DNA of 64,000 nt from Pseudolachnospira sp051055405 (GTDB lineage Bacteria; Bacillota; Clostridia; Lachnospirales; Lachnospiraceae), in contig NZ_CP167068.1 in the NCBI RefSeq assembly GCF_051055405.1, positions 2,418,001 to 2,482,000 on the forward strand, given 5' to 3'. Each line of letters begins with the position of its first letter. Within the stretch, counting starts at the first letter, position 1. Positions 17,716 through 26,466 of the stretch are shown piece by piece. Position numbers and translations under genes: made by a program. A model generated the notes under the pieces. The model was not told where the DNA came from. It saw only the letters and a program-made list of their open reading frames with translations, and made no database searches.

Positions 17716-18657
17716 TTACATCAGCTCGTCGATCAACTTGGACACAGCAGCCACGGATTCCGGATGTCTCAGAATCACAGCATCGCTGCCGGCAGCCAAA
17801 ACGGCCGTCGCAGTGACAACTTCCATGTCCACACCGCGCTCTTCCACGTCGCCCCATTCCGGCATGTCCGCTTCCGAAGCTACCGCTTCTTTTACGCTCC
17901 ATGCCTCAGAAGCTACCGGAGTAATAATCGGCATCTGAAGGGTCGTATCATTCTGCCCTAAAGCAGCCAGACGAATCCGCTCCATGGTGGAAACAACATA
18001 CTCAAAACCATAACCAGCCGCTGCGCTGCCTACGTTCATCACGATGCTGTCCTGCTTTACGCCCAACTGGGTCATCAGCACGTTCAGCTGTTTCGCTAAG
18101 TTGATATCTACGGAAGACTCTGCGCCGACTTTCTGATTAAAAGCCAGACCAGCGGAAGCGCCGACTGCCTTATAGGTCTCTTCCTTTGCGGCCAAAACCA
18201 AAATGTTTTTGCCCTGCAGCGCATCGGAAACCTTATTAAACAGTTCCGAATCTTTTTCGTTGTTCTTGCAGCCCATGATCACCAGCGGCAGATCAACCGC
18301 CTCGGAGACAGCCTTCGCTGCGGCGACACAGTCGTCCACGGAAGTATCGGCCCCATTGGGATCCGCACTCTCAAAGTGCAGGCAGAGGAAGGATACGCCT
18401 GGAAGTTCAGCCGCCTTCTTTGCCATATCTGCCATGGTTTCACAGCCAGCATAAAATTCTTTCAGGCGGGCCGGAGCACTCTCCATCATCGTGTCGCTGA
18501 TCTCCATGCCCACCTTGGGAGCATTTTCAATCGGCGCGTCAAAGGAGTACAGCGGAAGTACATTCTCGCCACCAAGGGTTATTGCCTTTTCACCGGTGCC
18601 GAGTTCTACTGGTTTGATAGCAGCAGAAAATGTCTGAGGTTTGTTCTTGAACGGCAT
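17716..18657 (-). CDS. acsD: Corrinoid iron-sulfur protein small subunit
   Basis: Small (delta) subunit of the corrinoid iron-sulfur protein, a TIM barrel that caps the cobamide with the large subunit. The 313-residue product has the family pattern FKNKPQTFSAAIKPVELG at the start, LPLYSFDAPIENAPKVGMEI near residue 50, and VMNVGSAAAGYGFEYVVSTM near 205. The ATG follows AAAGGAGAG. It is first in acsDCE, behind a separate promoter and a 150-base leader with two hairpins. Confidence 0.95.
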   Translation of the reverse strand: MPFKNKPQTFSAAIKPVELGTGEKAITLGGENVLPLYSFDAPIENAPKVGMEISDTMMESAPARLKEFYAGCETMADMAKKAAELPGVSFLCLHFESADPNGADTSVDDCVAAAKAVSEAVDLPLVIMGCKNNEKDSELFNKVSDALQGKNILVLAAKEETYKAVGASAGLAFNQKVGAESSVDINLAKQLNVLMTQLGVKQDSIVMNVGSAAAGYGFEYVVSTMERIRLAALGQNDTTLQMPIITPVASEAWSVKEAVASEADMPEWGDVEERGVDMEVVTATAVLAAGSDAVILRHPESVAAVSKLIDELM

Positions 18658-18726
18658 TGTTTTACTCTCCTTTTTTCTTTCTTCTATACCTATCTATTTG
18701 CACACGCATCCGAAACGGAGCGCCTT

Positions 18727-18791
18727 CATTCCAGTAGAATCTCACCGGAATGAAAAATAAGGCATCCCGGCGGCTGGATAAGGGCCGCCGG
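18727..18791 (-). other. Two stem-loops in the acsD leader
   Basis: Downstream of the internal promoter lie CCGGCGGC/GCCGCCGG (18767-18774 with 18784-18791), followed after eight bases by TTATTTTT, and then CATTCC/GGAATG (18727-18732 with 18747-18752). The first resembles a terminator for the upstream acsB; both are in the acsD leader and could attenuate it. No known riboswitch class was recognised. Confidence 0.5.
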
Positions 18792-18812
18792 AAGTTATAT
18801 TGATCTTCCTCT

Positions 18813-18841
18813 ATTATAGCATCTCACTGCAGTTAGAGCAA
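18813..18841 (-). promoter_or_regulatory. Internal promoter for acsD-acsC-acsE
   Basis: A perfect TATAAT (18813-18818, minus strand) with a 17-base spacer to TTGCTC (18836-18841), in the 224-base gap between the second acsB and acsD. Confidence 0.65.
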
Positions 18842-18881
18842 GAAAATATGTCCTTATTTAGAATTAATTACCAGAAGTCAA

Positions 18882-21014
18882 TTACATGAGCGGATCTAAC
18901 GCCAGGGCCGGATGGCCTTTTTCCGACAGGAATTCCACCAAAGCTTCCGGATCTTCCGTCACTGTCTCATCAGCGATCATATCGGTAAAGTTCTCAATTC
19001 CATAAAGCTCCAGAGCCGTAGCATTCAATTTTTCCGCTACCTGGTCCTTCAGGGCCTTCGGCATCCAAACGATACGCTGCACGCCGCCTTCTGCTTTCAT
19101 AAATTTCTTAGAAGCGATAAAGTGCTTGCCGTGTCCCATGAAACCAGGAGTCTGCACGCCGCCGCCGGTCATGGAAGCCATCTCCGAGAAGTTCATGCCC
19201 AACGGAGTCATACCTGCATGCTCACGGTTTACGATAACCACGCCGTTGGAGAAAGGCTCGATGCCGCAGATACACTCAAAGCAGCCGCAGCTGGTCATCG
19301 GATCTTCCATGATAGAATACAGGGAAACTACTTCCAAAGCGCCCTGGGAGTACTGACGGACCGCATCGTTGACCGTCTCCCATTTTCCAATCTCTTCGTC
19401 GATCACGCCGGTCTTTTCCACCACCTGACAAGGACCGCTGGGATCCAGCTCGTGGGTCGCCTTCGCATCCAGCCACGATACAGCGCCGCACAGACCCAGA
19501 CGTTCCGGAGTCACGATGCAGACATGAGACGGGGAGAAGGACTGGCACATAATACAGGTATAGAATTCGTTTACCGTCTCATCGGTCAGAGACAGCAGAC
19601 GTTCGTCACGCTTATCATAGATCACATTGGCTTCCTGACGAAGCTCCGCAACCTTGGCTGGATCGGTCACAATGGTAACCTGACACTTATCTACGACTAC
19701 GTCAAACTCGCTCTTGATCTTTGCGTACAGAACCTCGCCAAAATGTCTAGCCCTAAAACCAGCTTCATATGTATCTTTGCTGACGCGGATACGGATCATG
19801 TCACGCTGGCCCGTATGCATCACGCCTTCGATACAGTTCAGGTAAGCGTGGAATTTCCGCTCAAACACCGGCTCGAAATCCGATTGCATCTTCTTTCCAG
19901 CTACATCCACAACCGTAGCCAGACAGATCTTCGAACCGACTTCAAATTCGTCGAAGTCCGGTCCAATCACCTCGATCTTGTGATCTTCCACCTCGGAAGC
20001 CTCGCGGGTGCGCACCAACTCCAAGCAGTCCACGCGGGAACCATCCGCTTCAAACTGCATATCGCCGCGGCGGATGATCTCGCCCTCGAAAGCGTTGGCA
20101 AAAGCCACCGGAATATCAATATTTGTAATCTTAATCTTAATTCCACGAGCTTCCAGAGAGGTTTCCACAAACTTGCTGGTATCTTCCTGGATAACCAAGC
20201 TCTTCGGAACACGCCACATATTTTCAGTTTCATTGGTGATAACCGGGAAGCCTAAAGAAATCGCGCCGGCACCGCAAGCTACCGTCATATCGTCTACGGG
20301 AGCGAAAGCGTTCACAGCGGCGTTCACGCGGTCAAAGGTATAACGGCGGATTCCATCATAGTCGCCCGGCTGTACCGCGCCAAAGATCAGCGCCGCACGG
20401 ATGGCAACGGAAACCACGTGAGAAACGCTCCAAAGGTCATAACCTAACGGTACCACGCGGACATTGAAGCCCGTCTTCATACCCAGACGTTTCACCTGAT
20501 CGATGATGCCGCCTACCATAAATACGAATACGCTCTTGCTCTGATAGCTCTTTACCAGTGCAAGTGCCTCCTCGTCCGTGGGAGCGGAACCGATAAATAC
20601 GACAAATCCAGGGATATCTCCGGTAACCAACGGTACACCCAACTCACGCACTTCTGCGTCGGTGCAGTGTCCCCAAAGCGGATCATGTCCATAGGGATCC
20701 GGATTTCCGATGTATTTACATGCTTCAATTACCTCTGCGGCGCAGGCAGTCGCCACACCGGAAGTAAAAATATCGTGGGTTTTGTTCTCTCTGGTCATCT
20801 GGGACTTGATCCATTCCATGATCTCTTTTAGTTCTCCCAGATTGGTGACCTTTTTTCCGGACATCGCGTAGATACACGCCAGATAGTAAGCGGTATCCGG
20901 GAACGCTACCGGCTCGCTGTCCGCAAAACGTTTGCTGACGTCCGCCAGAGCTTCCTGTGCCAGCCTGTACATTTCATCTGAGCCGCTAAAGACTCTTCCA
21001 AATAAAGTTGCCAC
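18882..21014 (-). CDS. acsB: Acetyl-CoA synthase subunit (CODH/ACS), second copy
   Basis: A second complete acsB of 710 residues, in the classic position after acsA and cooC/acsF. All A-cluster cysteines are kept: CIMCQSF, PSHVCIV, LGLC near residues 487-510, and CGC near 577. FMGHGKHFIASKKF is also present. Compared with the first copy it has a different N-terminus (TLFGRVFSGSDEMYRLAQEAL) and many scattered substitutions, so it is an old duplication or a separate acquisition and not a recent tandem copy. It is probably the main catalytic copy, because it is in the acsA unit; that is inference. Confidence 0.96.
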   Translation of the reverse strand: MATLFGRVFSGSDEMYRLAQEALADVSKRFADSEPVAFPDTAYYLACIYAMSGKKVTNLGELKEIMEWIKSQMTRENKTHDIFTSGVATACAAEVIEACKYIGNPDPYGHDPLWGHCTDAEVRELGVPLVTGDIPGFVVFIGSAPTDEEALALVKSYQSKSVFVFMVGGIIDQVKRLGMKTGFNVRVVPLGYDLWSVSHVVSVAIRAALIFGAVQPGDYDGIRRYTFDRVNAAVNAFAPVDDMTVACGAGAISLGFPVITNETENMWRVPKSLVIQEDTSKFVETSLEARGIKIKITNIDIPVAFANAFEGEIIRRGDMQFEADGSRVDCLELVRTREASEVEDHKIEVIGPDFDEFEVGSKICLATVVDVAGKKMQSDFEPVFERKFHAYLNCIEGVMHTGQRDMIRIRVSKDTYEAGFRARHFGEVLYAKIKSEFDVVVDKCQVTIVTDPAKVAELRQEANVIYDKRDERLLSLTDETVNEFYTCIMCQSFSPSHVCIVTPERLGLCGAVSWLDAKATHELDPSGPCQVVEKTGVIDEEIGKWETVNDAVRQYSQGALEVVSLYSIMEDPMTSCGCFECICGIEPFSNGVVIVNREHAGMTPLGMNFSEMASMTGGGVQTPGFMGHGKHFIASKKFMKAEGGVQRIVWMPKALKDQVAEKLNATALELYGIENFTDMIADETVTEDPEALVEFLSEKGHPALALDPLM

Positions 21015-21045
21015 GGTTATCCTCCAAAATATTGTGATGTTAGTG

Positions 21046-21819
21046 TCAAAATCTTTCTTCTAGTTTTTTCTTGATCGCCCGGATCTCCTCGACAGCCTTT
21101 TTGTCAAAGTCATAAGGAGACTGCCCCTGGCGGTCTGCGTCGATCACATCCGCGCTGTAGTGGACAAAGCCGAGAAGATCTTCTTCTGGAATCCGGCTGC
21201 GAATGTATTCCTCATCCGCCTCATTCCGAACCTTGTTCGCCACCACGCGAACCTGTTTGATACCCAAATCGGTAGCAAGAGACTTGATTTTATTATAGGT
21301 CTGAACACTTCTAGCCCCCGGTTCCACCACGACCACAAACTGATCCATGTTCTCCGCGGTGCCGCGGCCCAGATGTTCCAGTCCAGCTTCCATGTCCAGG
21401 ATGACCACGTCGTCATCCATGATGACCAGATGAGAAATCAGGCGTTTTAAAATCACATGTTCCGGACAGACGCATCCGGCTCCGGCCACATCCACGGTTC
21501 CCAGAACTAAAAGCTTCACACCATTGCAGGATTTGGCAAAAAGGTCCGGGATATCGTCCACTTTCGGCGTCAATTTAAAGAATTTCATAATGCCGCTGGG
21601 ATCTACGCCAGTCCGCTCATTGACAAAATCCTTCATCTTGGAAATCGGAGTGATGCTCATCAGTTCTTCTTCTGGAAAACCAAGAGCCAAACCCAGGTTT
21701 GCGTCCGGGTCCACATCCGCTGCCAGAACAGGACGTTTTTCCTCAGCATAGAGCCGAGCCAAAATTGCGGCAAAAGTCGTCTTGCCGACGCCCCCTTTTC
21801 CGGTCACTGCTACTTTCAT
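21046..21819 (-). CDS. CooC/AcsF-type ATPase for nickel insertion into CODH/ACS
   Basis: A 257-residue MinD-family ATPase. The P-loop KGGVGKTTFAA has the signature-lysine form of dimeric ATPases, followed by DVDPDANLGLALG and the Walker B-like VILDMEAGLEHLGRG. Between the monomers, CooC proteins bind nickel at a CxC; here VAGAGCVCPEH supplies it. It lies between acsA and acsB, 31 bases before the latter, the position of acsF in other acetogens, so it probably matures the A-cluster or CODH. A second homologue lies at 23835-24605. Confidence 0.9.
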   Translation of the reverse strand: MKVAVTGKGGVGKTTFAAILARLYAEEKRPVLAADVDPDANLGLALGFPEEELMSITPISKMKDFVNERTGVDPSGIMKFFKLTPKVDDIPDLFAKSCNGVKLLVLGTVDVAGAGCVCPEHVILKRLISHLVIMDDDVVILDMEAGLEHLGRGTAENMDQFVVVVEPGARSVQTYNKIKSLATDLGIKQVRVVANKVRNEADEEYIRSRIPEEDLLGFVHYSADVIDADRQGQSPYDFDKKAVEEIRAIKKKLEERF

Positions 21820-21859
21820 GTCTGACTCCTTCTTTCTATTACGGAGAGAAAGGTCCTGG

Positions 21860-23752
21860 TTAGATGCCCAGAGCCGTTCTCTTCTCTTCGATCGCCTGAA
21901 TCATCGCATCTCCAAGCTTATCGATATCCAACTCTACATGGAACGAAGCGCCGACCCATTCCTTCAGGCCTTCCTGCAGCAAGCCGTCGACTACCTCTGA
22001 ACCTTTTACGTAAGGATATACGCCCAGGTAAGTATCGATACCGGTAGCAACTACATAGTTTCCAATGGAAACTGCCTTCTCAGACATCCACTCCGGCGCA
22101 CAGCCGACAACAGGAAGCTGATCGATGTTCCAGCCGGAATCCTTTGCCAACTCGCTGACCAGAATCATCATACGGCTGATATCTACGCAGGACCCCATAT
22201 GAAGAACAGGTGGAATATCCGCCAACTCGCAGACACGTTTCAGTCCGTCTCCGCAGAGATCCTTCGCTCTCTTATCCATCAAGCCCGCCTTGGCCGCAGC
22301 CTGAGCCGAGCAGCCAGATACAACCAAAACAATATCATTTTTAATCAGCTTTTTCATCAACTCAATGTGAGCAGTATCCGGACGTACCTTGGGGTTGTTG
22401 CAGCCTACCATAGCCACCGCGCCGCGAAGTACGCCAGAACGCATACAATCCACCAGAGGTTTGGTGGTACCGGTGATATCCACAAAGCTGTTGGTAACGG
22501 TATCCAAGGTTTTCACGATTCCCTCGTAAGAATAACCAACCGTAGCTTTCTGTTTCATATCCGGGATATGTACCAGCTCTTTCTTCCGGTTCGGGAAGTT
22601 CTCCACCGCCAACTGTACGATCTGTTTCGCTTTTTCGCCTGCAGTTTCACAGTCAAAGTGAATAAACTTCGTATAGGTCATCCGAGCCACGTCGGAAGTA
22701 GTAATAAATTTAGTATGGAAACATTTGCTCAACGGCCCTAACGCCGGGAAAATACACTGTACGTCCACGACGATCGCTTCGCAGGCGCCGGTCAGAACCA
22801 CATTTTCCTGCTGCAGGAAGTTTCCTGCCATCGGAATTCCGTGACGCATCGCGACTTCGTTAGAAGTACAGCAAACGCCGGCAATGTTGATGCCCTTTGC
22901 GCCAACCTTTTTCGCCAGAGCCAGCATCTCCGGATCTTCCGCATATTTTACAATCATCTCAGACAGAGACGGATCGTGGCCATGAACAACGATATTTACC
23001 ATATCCTTTTCCAACACGCCTAGATTTGCCTCTGTGTCCATCGGCATCGGAGTTCCAAACAACACGTCGGAAAACTCCGTTCCCATCATAGAGCCGCCCC
23101 AACCATCAGACAGACCGCAGCGCAGGCTCTGTTTCACCAACGCTTCCGCCAGAGAAGAACATCCCATATGAGTCATGTGCATAGCGCGGGAAACCTCACG
23201 GTCGATCGCGCGAGGCGCAATTTCCTGCTCTTCCCAAATCTTCTGGCGTCTTTCCGGAGCTCTCTTTAAAAACCGCTGATAGCCGAAGGGTTTTCCATAC
23301 TCCATCAAACCGGTTTCCGCCACTTCATGGGCAACGTCATAGATGTCTCTGCCTTCCGTGGGGATATCCCATTCCTTTGCAATCTTCAGCAATTTTTCCG
23401 TATCCGTTACATGGTAGTTTCCGTCTGCACTGGAATTGTACAGGGTATGGCAAATCTCGCGGCCGTGATCAGAGTGGGTCGCCGAGCCGCCTGCCGTGAA
23501 CCGCAGATAATTCCGGCCTACAATGCCGTGAATATCGCAGCCGCAAATCCCCTTCGGAGCCCGCGGAGTAATCCGGCAAGGTCCCATGGAGCAAATCCGG
23601 CAGCAAGTTCCCTCTTCGCCAAATTTACAGTGGGGGGTCTGATTTTTCACGCGCTGCTGCCAAGAATCCGCGCCAACTTTCGCGCCGGTTTCCAGCAGTT
23701 TGGCAGTAGCGGATTCCATCTCCTCTACTGTTGTGAGTTTAAAATTGTCCAT
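21860..23752 (-). CDS. acsA: Carbon monoxide dehydrogenase catalytic subunit
   Basis: Nickel-iron CODH reduces CO2 to CO at the C-cluster and passes CO to AcsB through a tunnel. The 630-residue product shows the cysteine array of the D- and B-clusters near residues 45-75 (CKFGEEGTCCRICSMGPCRI, then GICGCDI), the His-rich proton route (THSDHGREICHTL), and downstream C-cluster cysteines such as VCCTSNE, CIFPALGP, VGCNNPKV, VSGCSAQ and HMGSCVDISR. Length matches CooS/AcsA. It lies 82 bases after the distal cooC and 40 bases before the proximal one. Confidence 0.96.
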   Translation of the reverse strand: MDNFKLTTVEEMESATAKLLETGAKVGADSWQQRVKNQTPHCKFGEEGTCCRICSMGPCRITPRAPKGICGCDIHGIVGRNYLRFTAGGSATHSDHGREICHTLYNSSADGNYHVTDTEKLLKIAKEWDIPTEGRDIYDVAHEVAETGLMEYGKPFGYQRFLKRAPERRQKIWEEQEIAPRAIDREVSRAMHMTHMGCSSLAEALVKQSLRCGLSDGWGGSMMGTEFSDVLFGTPMPMDTEANLGVLEKDMVNIVVHGHDPSLSEMIVKYAEDPEMLALAKKVGAKGINIAGVCCTSNEVAMRHGIPMAGNFLQQENVVLTGACEAIVVDVQCIFPALGPLSKCFHTKFITTSDVARMTYTKFIHFDCETAGEKAKQIVQLAVENFPNRKKELVHIPDMKQKATVGYSYEGIVKTLDTVTNSFVDITGTTKPLVDCMRSGVLRGAVAMVGCNNPKVRPDTAHIELMKKLIKNDIVLVVSGCSAQAAAKAGLMDKRAKDLCGDGLKRVCELADIPPVLHMGSCVDISRMMILVSELAKDSGWNIDQLPVVGCAPEWMSEKAVSIGNYVVATGIDTYLGVYPYVKGSEVVDGLLQEGLKEWVGASFHVELDIDKLGDAMIQAIEEKRTALGI

Positions 23753-23834
23753 AACTCCTCCTCATCGTATCTTTTCCTTAATATCTATATTTAAAGCCTA
23801 TACCTTCAATGGAAAATAGCTTGTATATTCAAAA

Positions 23835-24605
23835 TTATAATTCCAATTGACGAAGCAATTCCGCCAGCGCCTTTCGAACCGGCGCGTCCTCTGGAAGCTG
23901 TACCGTAGGCTTTCCTGCCAAATCATATTCATAGACCAAGGAATCCGCCGGCAGCACGCCCAAAAGATCTAACCCCTGCTTTTCGATTTCCGCCTGAATC
24001 GCCTCGTCCAGTTTTTCCTCCGGAGCGCGATTTACAATCAGCTTTACCGTCTTCACATCCATCTGAACCTCTTTTACCAGATGGGCAATCCGGCCGACCG
24101 CCTGAATTCCCCGGCGGGAGCAGTCGCTGACCAATAAAATCGTATCTACCTTCGGCAGTATCCCACGGCTGATATGCTCCATACCCGCCTCGTTATCCAC
24201 CACAATATATTGATAATTCCCCGAAATACGGGAAAGCTGCGCCTGCAGCAAACCATTCACAAAACAATAACAACCGGAGCCCTGGGTTCTCCCCATCACC
24301 AGCATGTCATAATCATCCTCTTCAATCAAAACTTCGCTGAATTTATAATTCAGGTAATCCTGTTTCGACATTGAAGGAGGAATCGGGCTGTCTTTTACCA
24401 TTTCCGCTTTCGCGACCTCTTCCCGCAGATCCCCTAACGTAAGCTCCACGTCGACGCCCAGTACTTCGTTTAAATTCGAATTGGCATCCGCGTCCACCGC
24501 CAGCACCGGACCATTCTTCTTCCGGCACAGATGATCGATCAAAAGGCCACAGATAGTAGTTTTGCCGACGCCGCCCTTGCCGGCTACCGCAATCGTATAA
24601 GCCAT
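23835..24605 (-). CDS. cooC: CooC-type nickel-insertion ATPase, second copy
   Basis: A 256-residue MinD-family ATPase with KGGVGKTTICGLL at residue 8 and DADANSNLNEVLG near 40. The expected nickel-binding CxC is present as GSGCYCFVNG near residue 110, and VVDNEAGMEHISRG follows. I start at the ATG at 24605 behind AAGGAG; the longer frame is leader. It lies between metF and acsA, so it is likely the accessory ATPase for the C-cluster of CODH, while the copy next to acsB may serve ACS. The division of labour is inference. Confidence 0.9.
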   Translation of the reverse strand: MAYTIAVAGKGGVGKTTICGLLIDHLCRKKNGPVLAVDADANSNLNEVLGVDVELTLGDLREEVAKAEMVKDSPIPPSMSKQDYLNYKFSEVLIEEDDYDMLVMGRTQGSGCYCFVNGLLQAQLSRISGNYQYIVVDNEAGMEHISRGILPKVDTILLVSDCSRRGIQAVGRIAHLVKEVQMDVKTVKLIVNRAPEEKLDEAIQAEIEKQGLDLLGVLPADSLVYEYDLAGKPTVQLPEDAPVRKALAELLRQLEL

Positions 24606-24696
24606 TTCGGTAATCTCCTTTCCTATGTTGCTTTCGTTTCGAGGACGCCATACCGGAGACTGCCGCCTGGCAGCCTCCGGTCCAAAATCCACGCCA

Positions 24697-25611
24697 TTAC
24701 AGAAGATCTACAATGCCGGATTCCTTTACGATTCTCGTAACGTCCTCATACTTATTCAACGCATACAGATGAATGCCGTCGATACCGCAAACTCTGTAAT
24801 CGTCAATCAGTTTAATGGTGTACTCGATACCTTCTTCTTTGAACGCCGCTTTCTTCGCTGCAATGGATTCCTCGGACTCGCCAGGGAAAATCCAGTGGTG
24901 GGTGATCACTTCACACAGCTCTCTCGGCATCACGCAGGCATTCCGGGACAGGCACATATTGATCACAGCCTGGCTGTCCAAAACCGGCATAATACCGATA
25001 TCAACCGGCAGCCAAATTCCAGCATTGCGGATTGCATCCAGCCAATAGCGGAACGCATCCATATCAAAGCAAAGCTGCGTCATAATGTAGTCCGCGCCTT
25101 CGTCCTGCTTCTGTCTCAGGAAAGCGATGTCAGCCTCCAGGCTGCGGCAAGCGATATGGCCTTCCGGAGAGCCGGAAACAGCAATCGTGAACTTATCGCC
25201 AAACTCCTGGCGGACAAATTTCACCAGTTCCGTCGCATAGTGCAGGTCGCCGTTGGTTCCGGTCCATCCATAGGGCAGGTCGCCGCGCAGAGCCAGCATA
25301 TGGTCGATACCATGATCCAGGTAGCGCTGCAGCTGCTCTTTAATGCCCTCCTTGGTGTTGCCGATGCAGGTAAAATGAGTTACCGGCGTCGCTACTCCAG
25401 CCGCCTTCACTGCGTCCAGAACTTCCAGGTTCTTTCCTACGTTTCCGCCGCCGGCGCCGTAGGTGCAAGAGATGTAATCCGGATTCAACTGATACAGATG
25501 CTCCAGCGTTCCACCCTCGCCTACCAGCTTCTTCATGCCTTCATCCGTCTTTGGCGGAAATACCTCGAAGGAAAAAGCCATCCTCTGTTCCATGATTTCA
25601 CTTACTCTCAT
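24697..25611 (-). CDS. metF: 5,10-methylenetetrahydrofolate reductase
   Basis: Flavoprotein that reduces methylene- to methyl-tetrahydrofolate, the last folate step of the methyl branch. The 304-residue TIM barrel has FSFEVFPPKTDEG at residue 13 (catalytic Glu), YISCTYGAGG near 47, LALRGDLPYG near 98 and DYIMTQLCFD near 170. It is first in metF-cooC-acsA-cooC-acsB, with its own strong promoter and GGAGG ribosome site. In many acetogens metF is preceded by metV and sometimes rnfC2; neither is here, so the electron donor and partner subunits are uncertain. Confidence 0.95.
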   Translation of the reverse strand: MRVSEIMEQRMAFSFEVFPPKTDEGMKKLVGEGGTLEHLYQLNPDYISCTYGAGGGNVGKNLEVLDAVKAAGVATPVTHFTCIGNTKEGIKEQLQRYLDHGIDHMLALRGDLPYGWTGTNGDLHYATELVKFVRQEFGDKFTIAVSGSPEGHIACRSLEADIAFLRQKQDEGADYIMTQLCFDMDAFRYWLDAIRNAGIWLPVDIGIMPVLDSQAVINMCLSRNACVMPRELCEVITHHWIFPGESEESIAAKKAAFKEEGIEYTIKLIDDYRVCGIDGIHLYALNKYEDVTRIVKESGIVDLL

Positions 25612-25686
25612 CTCATACCTCCTGATATGTAATTGTATATTTGTTAATTTCTTAACATATATGTCACAAAATTATCATCACTAATG

Positions 25687-25715
25687 ACAATATCATTTCC
25701 ACCAAAAAATGTCAA
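25687..25715 (-). promoter_or_regulatory. Promoter of the metF-acsA-acsB operon
   Basis: Minus strand TTGACA (25710-25715), 17-base spacer, TATTGT (25687-25692). The transcript would have a leader of about 70 A/T-rich bases before the metF start. Confidence 0.75.
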
Positions 25716-25794
25716 GAGGAATCCCCCCCTAGGGGTTATTTTCTTTTTTTCTTTTATATTCCCATATTTTTATTATGTATATAAGGAAAAAAGA

Positions 25795-25830
25795 AACTGC
25801 CGCCTGCAAAACCCAACCGCTGCCGCAGTT
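25795..25830 (-). terminator. Terminator after the CooT/76-residue gene pair
   Basis: Minus strand AACTGC/GCAGTT with further GC pairing inside, followed by TTTCTTTTTT, 26 bases after the stop codon at 25856. It isolates the nickel-handling group from metF. Confidence 0.65.
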
Positions 25831-25855
25831 CCTTTTCCCCTTATCCTGGGACGTT

Positions 25856-26086
25856 TCAATCGATAGGAGTAAAAGAAAAACGTTGTCTCAATCCCGCAAT
25901 GTTGATATCAAAGATCTCCGTTCCGTCCGGTCGGACATCCTTCTCGATGGACGCATTCTTTCCCTGACAGAATTCTCTCACATAGGCTTCCGGATCCTCC
26001 ACGTCTTTCTCCTCGATATGGACGTCCCGCATCTGATTATTCGAACACTGATTAAAAATTTCCCGGACAATCTCGTAGGATTTCAT
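25856..26086 (-). CDS. Conserved-looking 76-residue protein of unknown function
   Basis: Not recognised. The product has an amphipathic start (MKSYEIVREIFNQCSNN), an acidic middle (HIEEKDVEDPEAYVREFC) and a short beta-rich end (EIFDINIAGLRQRFSF), with cysteines near residues 14 and 40. It begins 9 bases after cooT behind a GGAGA-type site and ends at a terminator, so it is cotranscribed with cooT. Linkage to CODH/ACS genes suggests metal handling or CODH assembly, but nothing in the sequence proves it. Confidence 0.65.
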   Translation of the reverse strand: MKSYEIVREIFNQCSNNQMRDVHIEEKDVEDPEAYVREFCQGKNASIEKDVRPDGTEIFDINIAGLRQRFSFTPID

Positions 26087-26095
26087 ACTGTCTCC

Positions 26096-26284
26096 TTACG
26101 CACATTCAATGACAACAACATTTTTTACCAGATCTACCGCGCTGAGTTTTCCTTCCAGAGAAATTTCTTCCCCCAGCACATCGGTCAATACAATCTTTCC
26201 TCCCTGAAATCCAATATTGCTGACATATTTGCAAATCAAATTTTCCGGTGACTGCTTATTTTTATAAGCGGCTGCCAAACACAT
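26096..26284 (-). CDS. cooT: CooT family nickel-binding protein
   Basis: A 62-residue protein matching CooT, a small dimeric beta-protein that binds one nickel ion between the two Cys2 residues. Cys2 is present (MCLAAAYKN), followed by the family pattern GGKIVLTDVLGEEISLEGKL and VDLVKNVVVIE. The start at 26284 follows AAAGGAGG; a longer frame upstream is translated repeat sequence and is rejected. It lies upstream of the CODH operon in a group with a His-rich protein, which supports a role in supplying nickel to CODH or ACS. Confidence 0.88.
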   Translation of the reverse strand: MCLAAAYKNKQSPENLICKYVSNIGFQGGKIVLTDVLGEEISLEGKLSAVDLVKNVVVIECA

Positions 26285-26310
26285 AACTGCTGCCTCCTTT
26301 TCTATATTTT

Positions 26311-26466
26311 GTAGATTTGCCAAAGGCAAATCTTTGATGTCACTGCCGGACGGGCCCCCCGATTGCTTCGCAATCCGGGTATATTTTTGTAGATTTGCCA
26401 AAGGCAAATCTCTGATGCCACTGCCGGGCGGGCCCCCCGATTGCTTCGCAATCCGGGTATATTTTA
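26311..26466. repeat. Two tandem 78-bp units, each with two hairpins
   Basis: Two nearly identical units begin with GTAGATTTGC at 26311 and 26389. Each contains a hairpin AGATTTGCC/GGCAAATCT with a 3-base loop and, about 45 bases on, a second hairpin GATTGC/GCAATC next to a run of six C. The units fill the gap between the His-rich gene and cooT; the second ends at the stop codon of the His-rich gene. Confidence 0.9.

Noticed and set aside
18912..20255. Long plus-strand open frame of 447 codons opposite acsB
   Set aside because: It is a shadow of a conserved gene with biased codons; no ribosome site, promoter or recognisable domain.
26285..26407. Longer CooT with a repeat-encoded N-terminus
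   Set aside because: The added residues come from the tandem repeat; CooT needs Cys as residue 2 and the internal ATG has a good ribosome site.
26311..26466. CRISPR-like repeat array
   Set aside because: Only two 78-base units directly abutting, no spacers and no cas genes.
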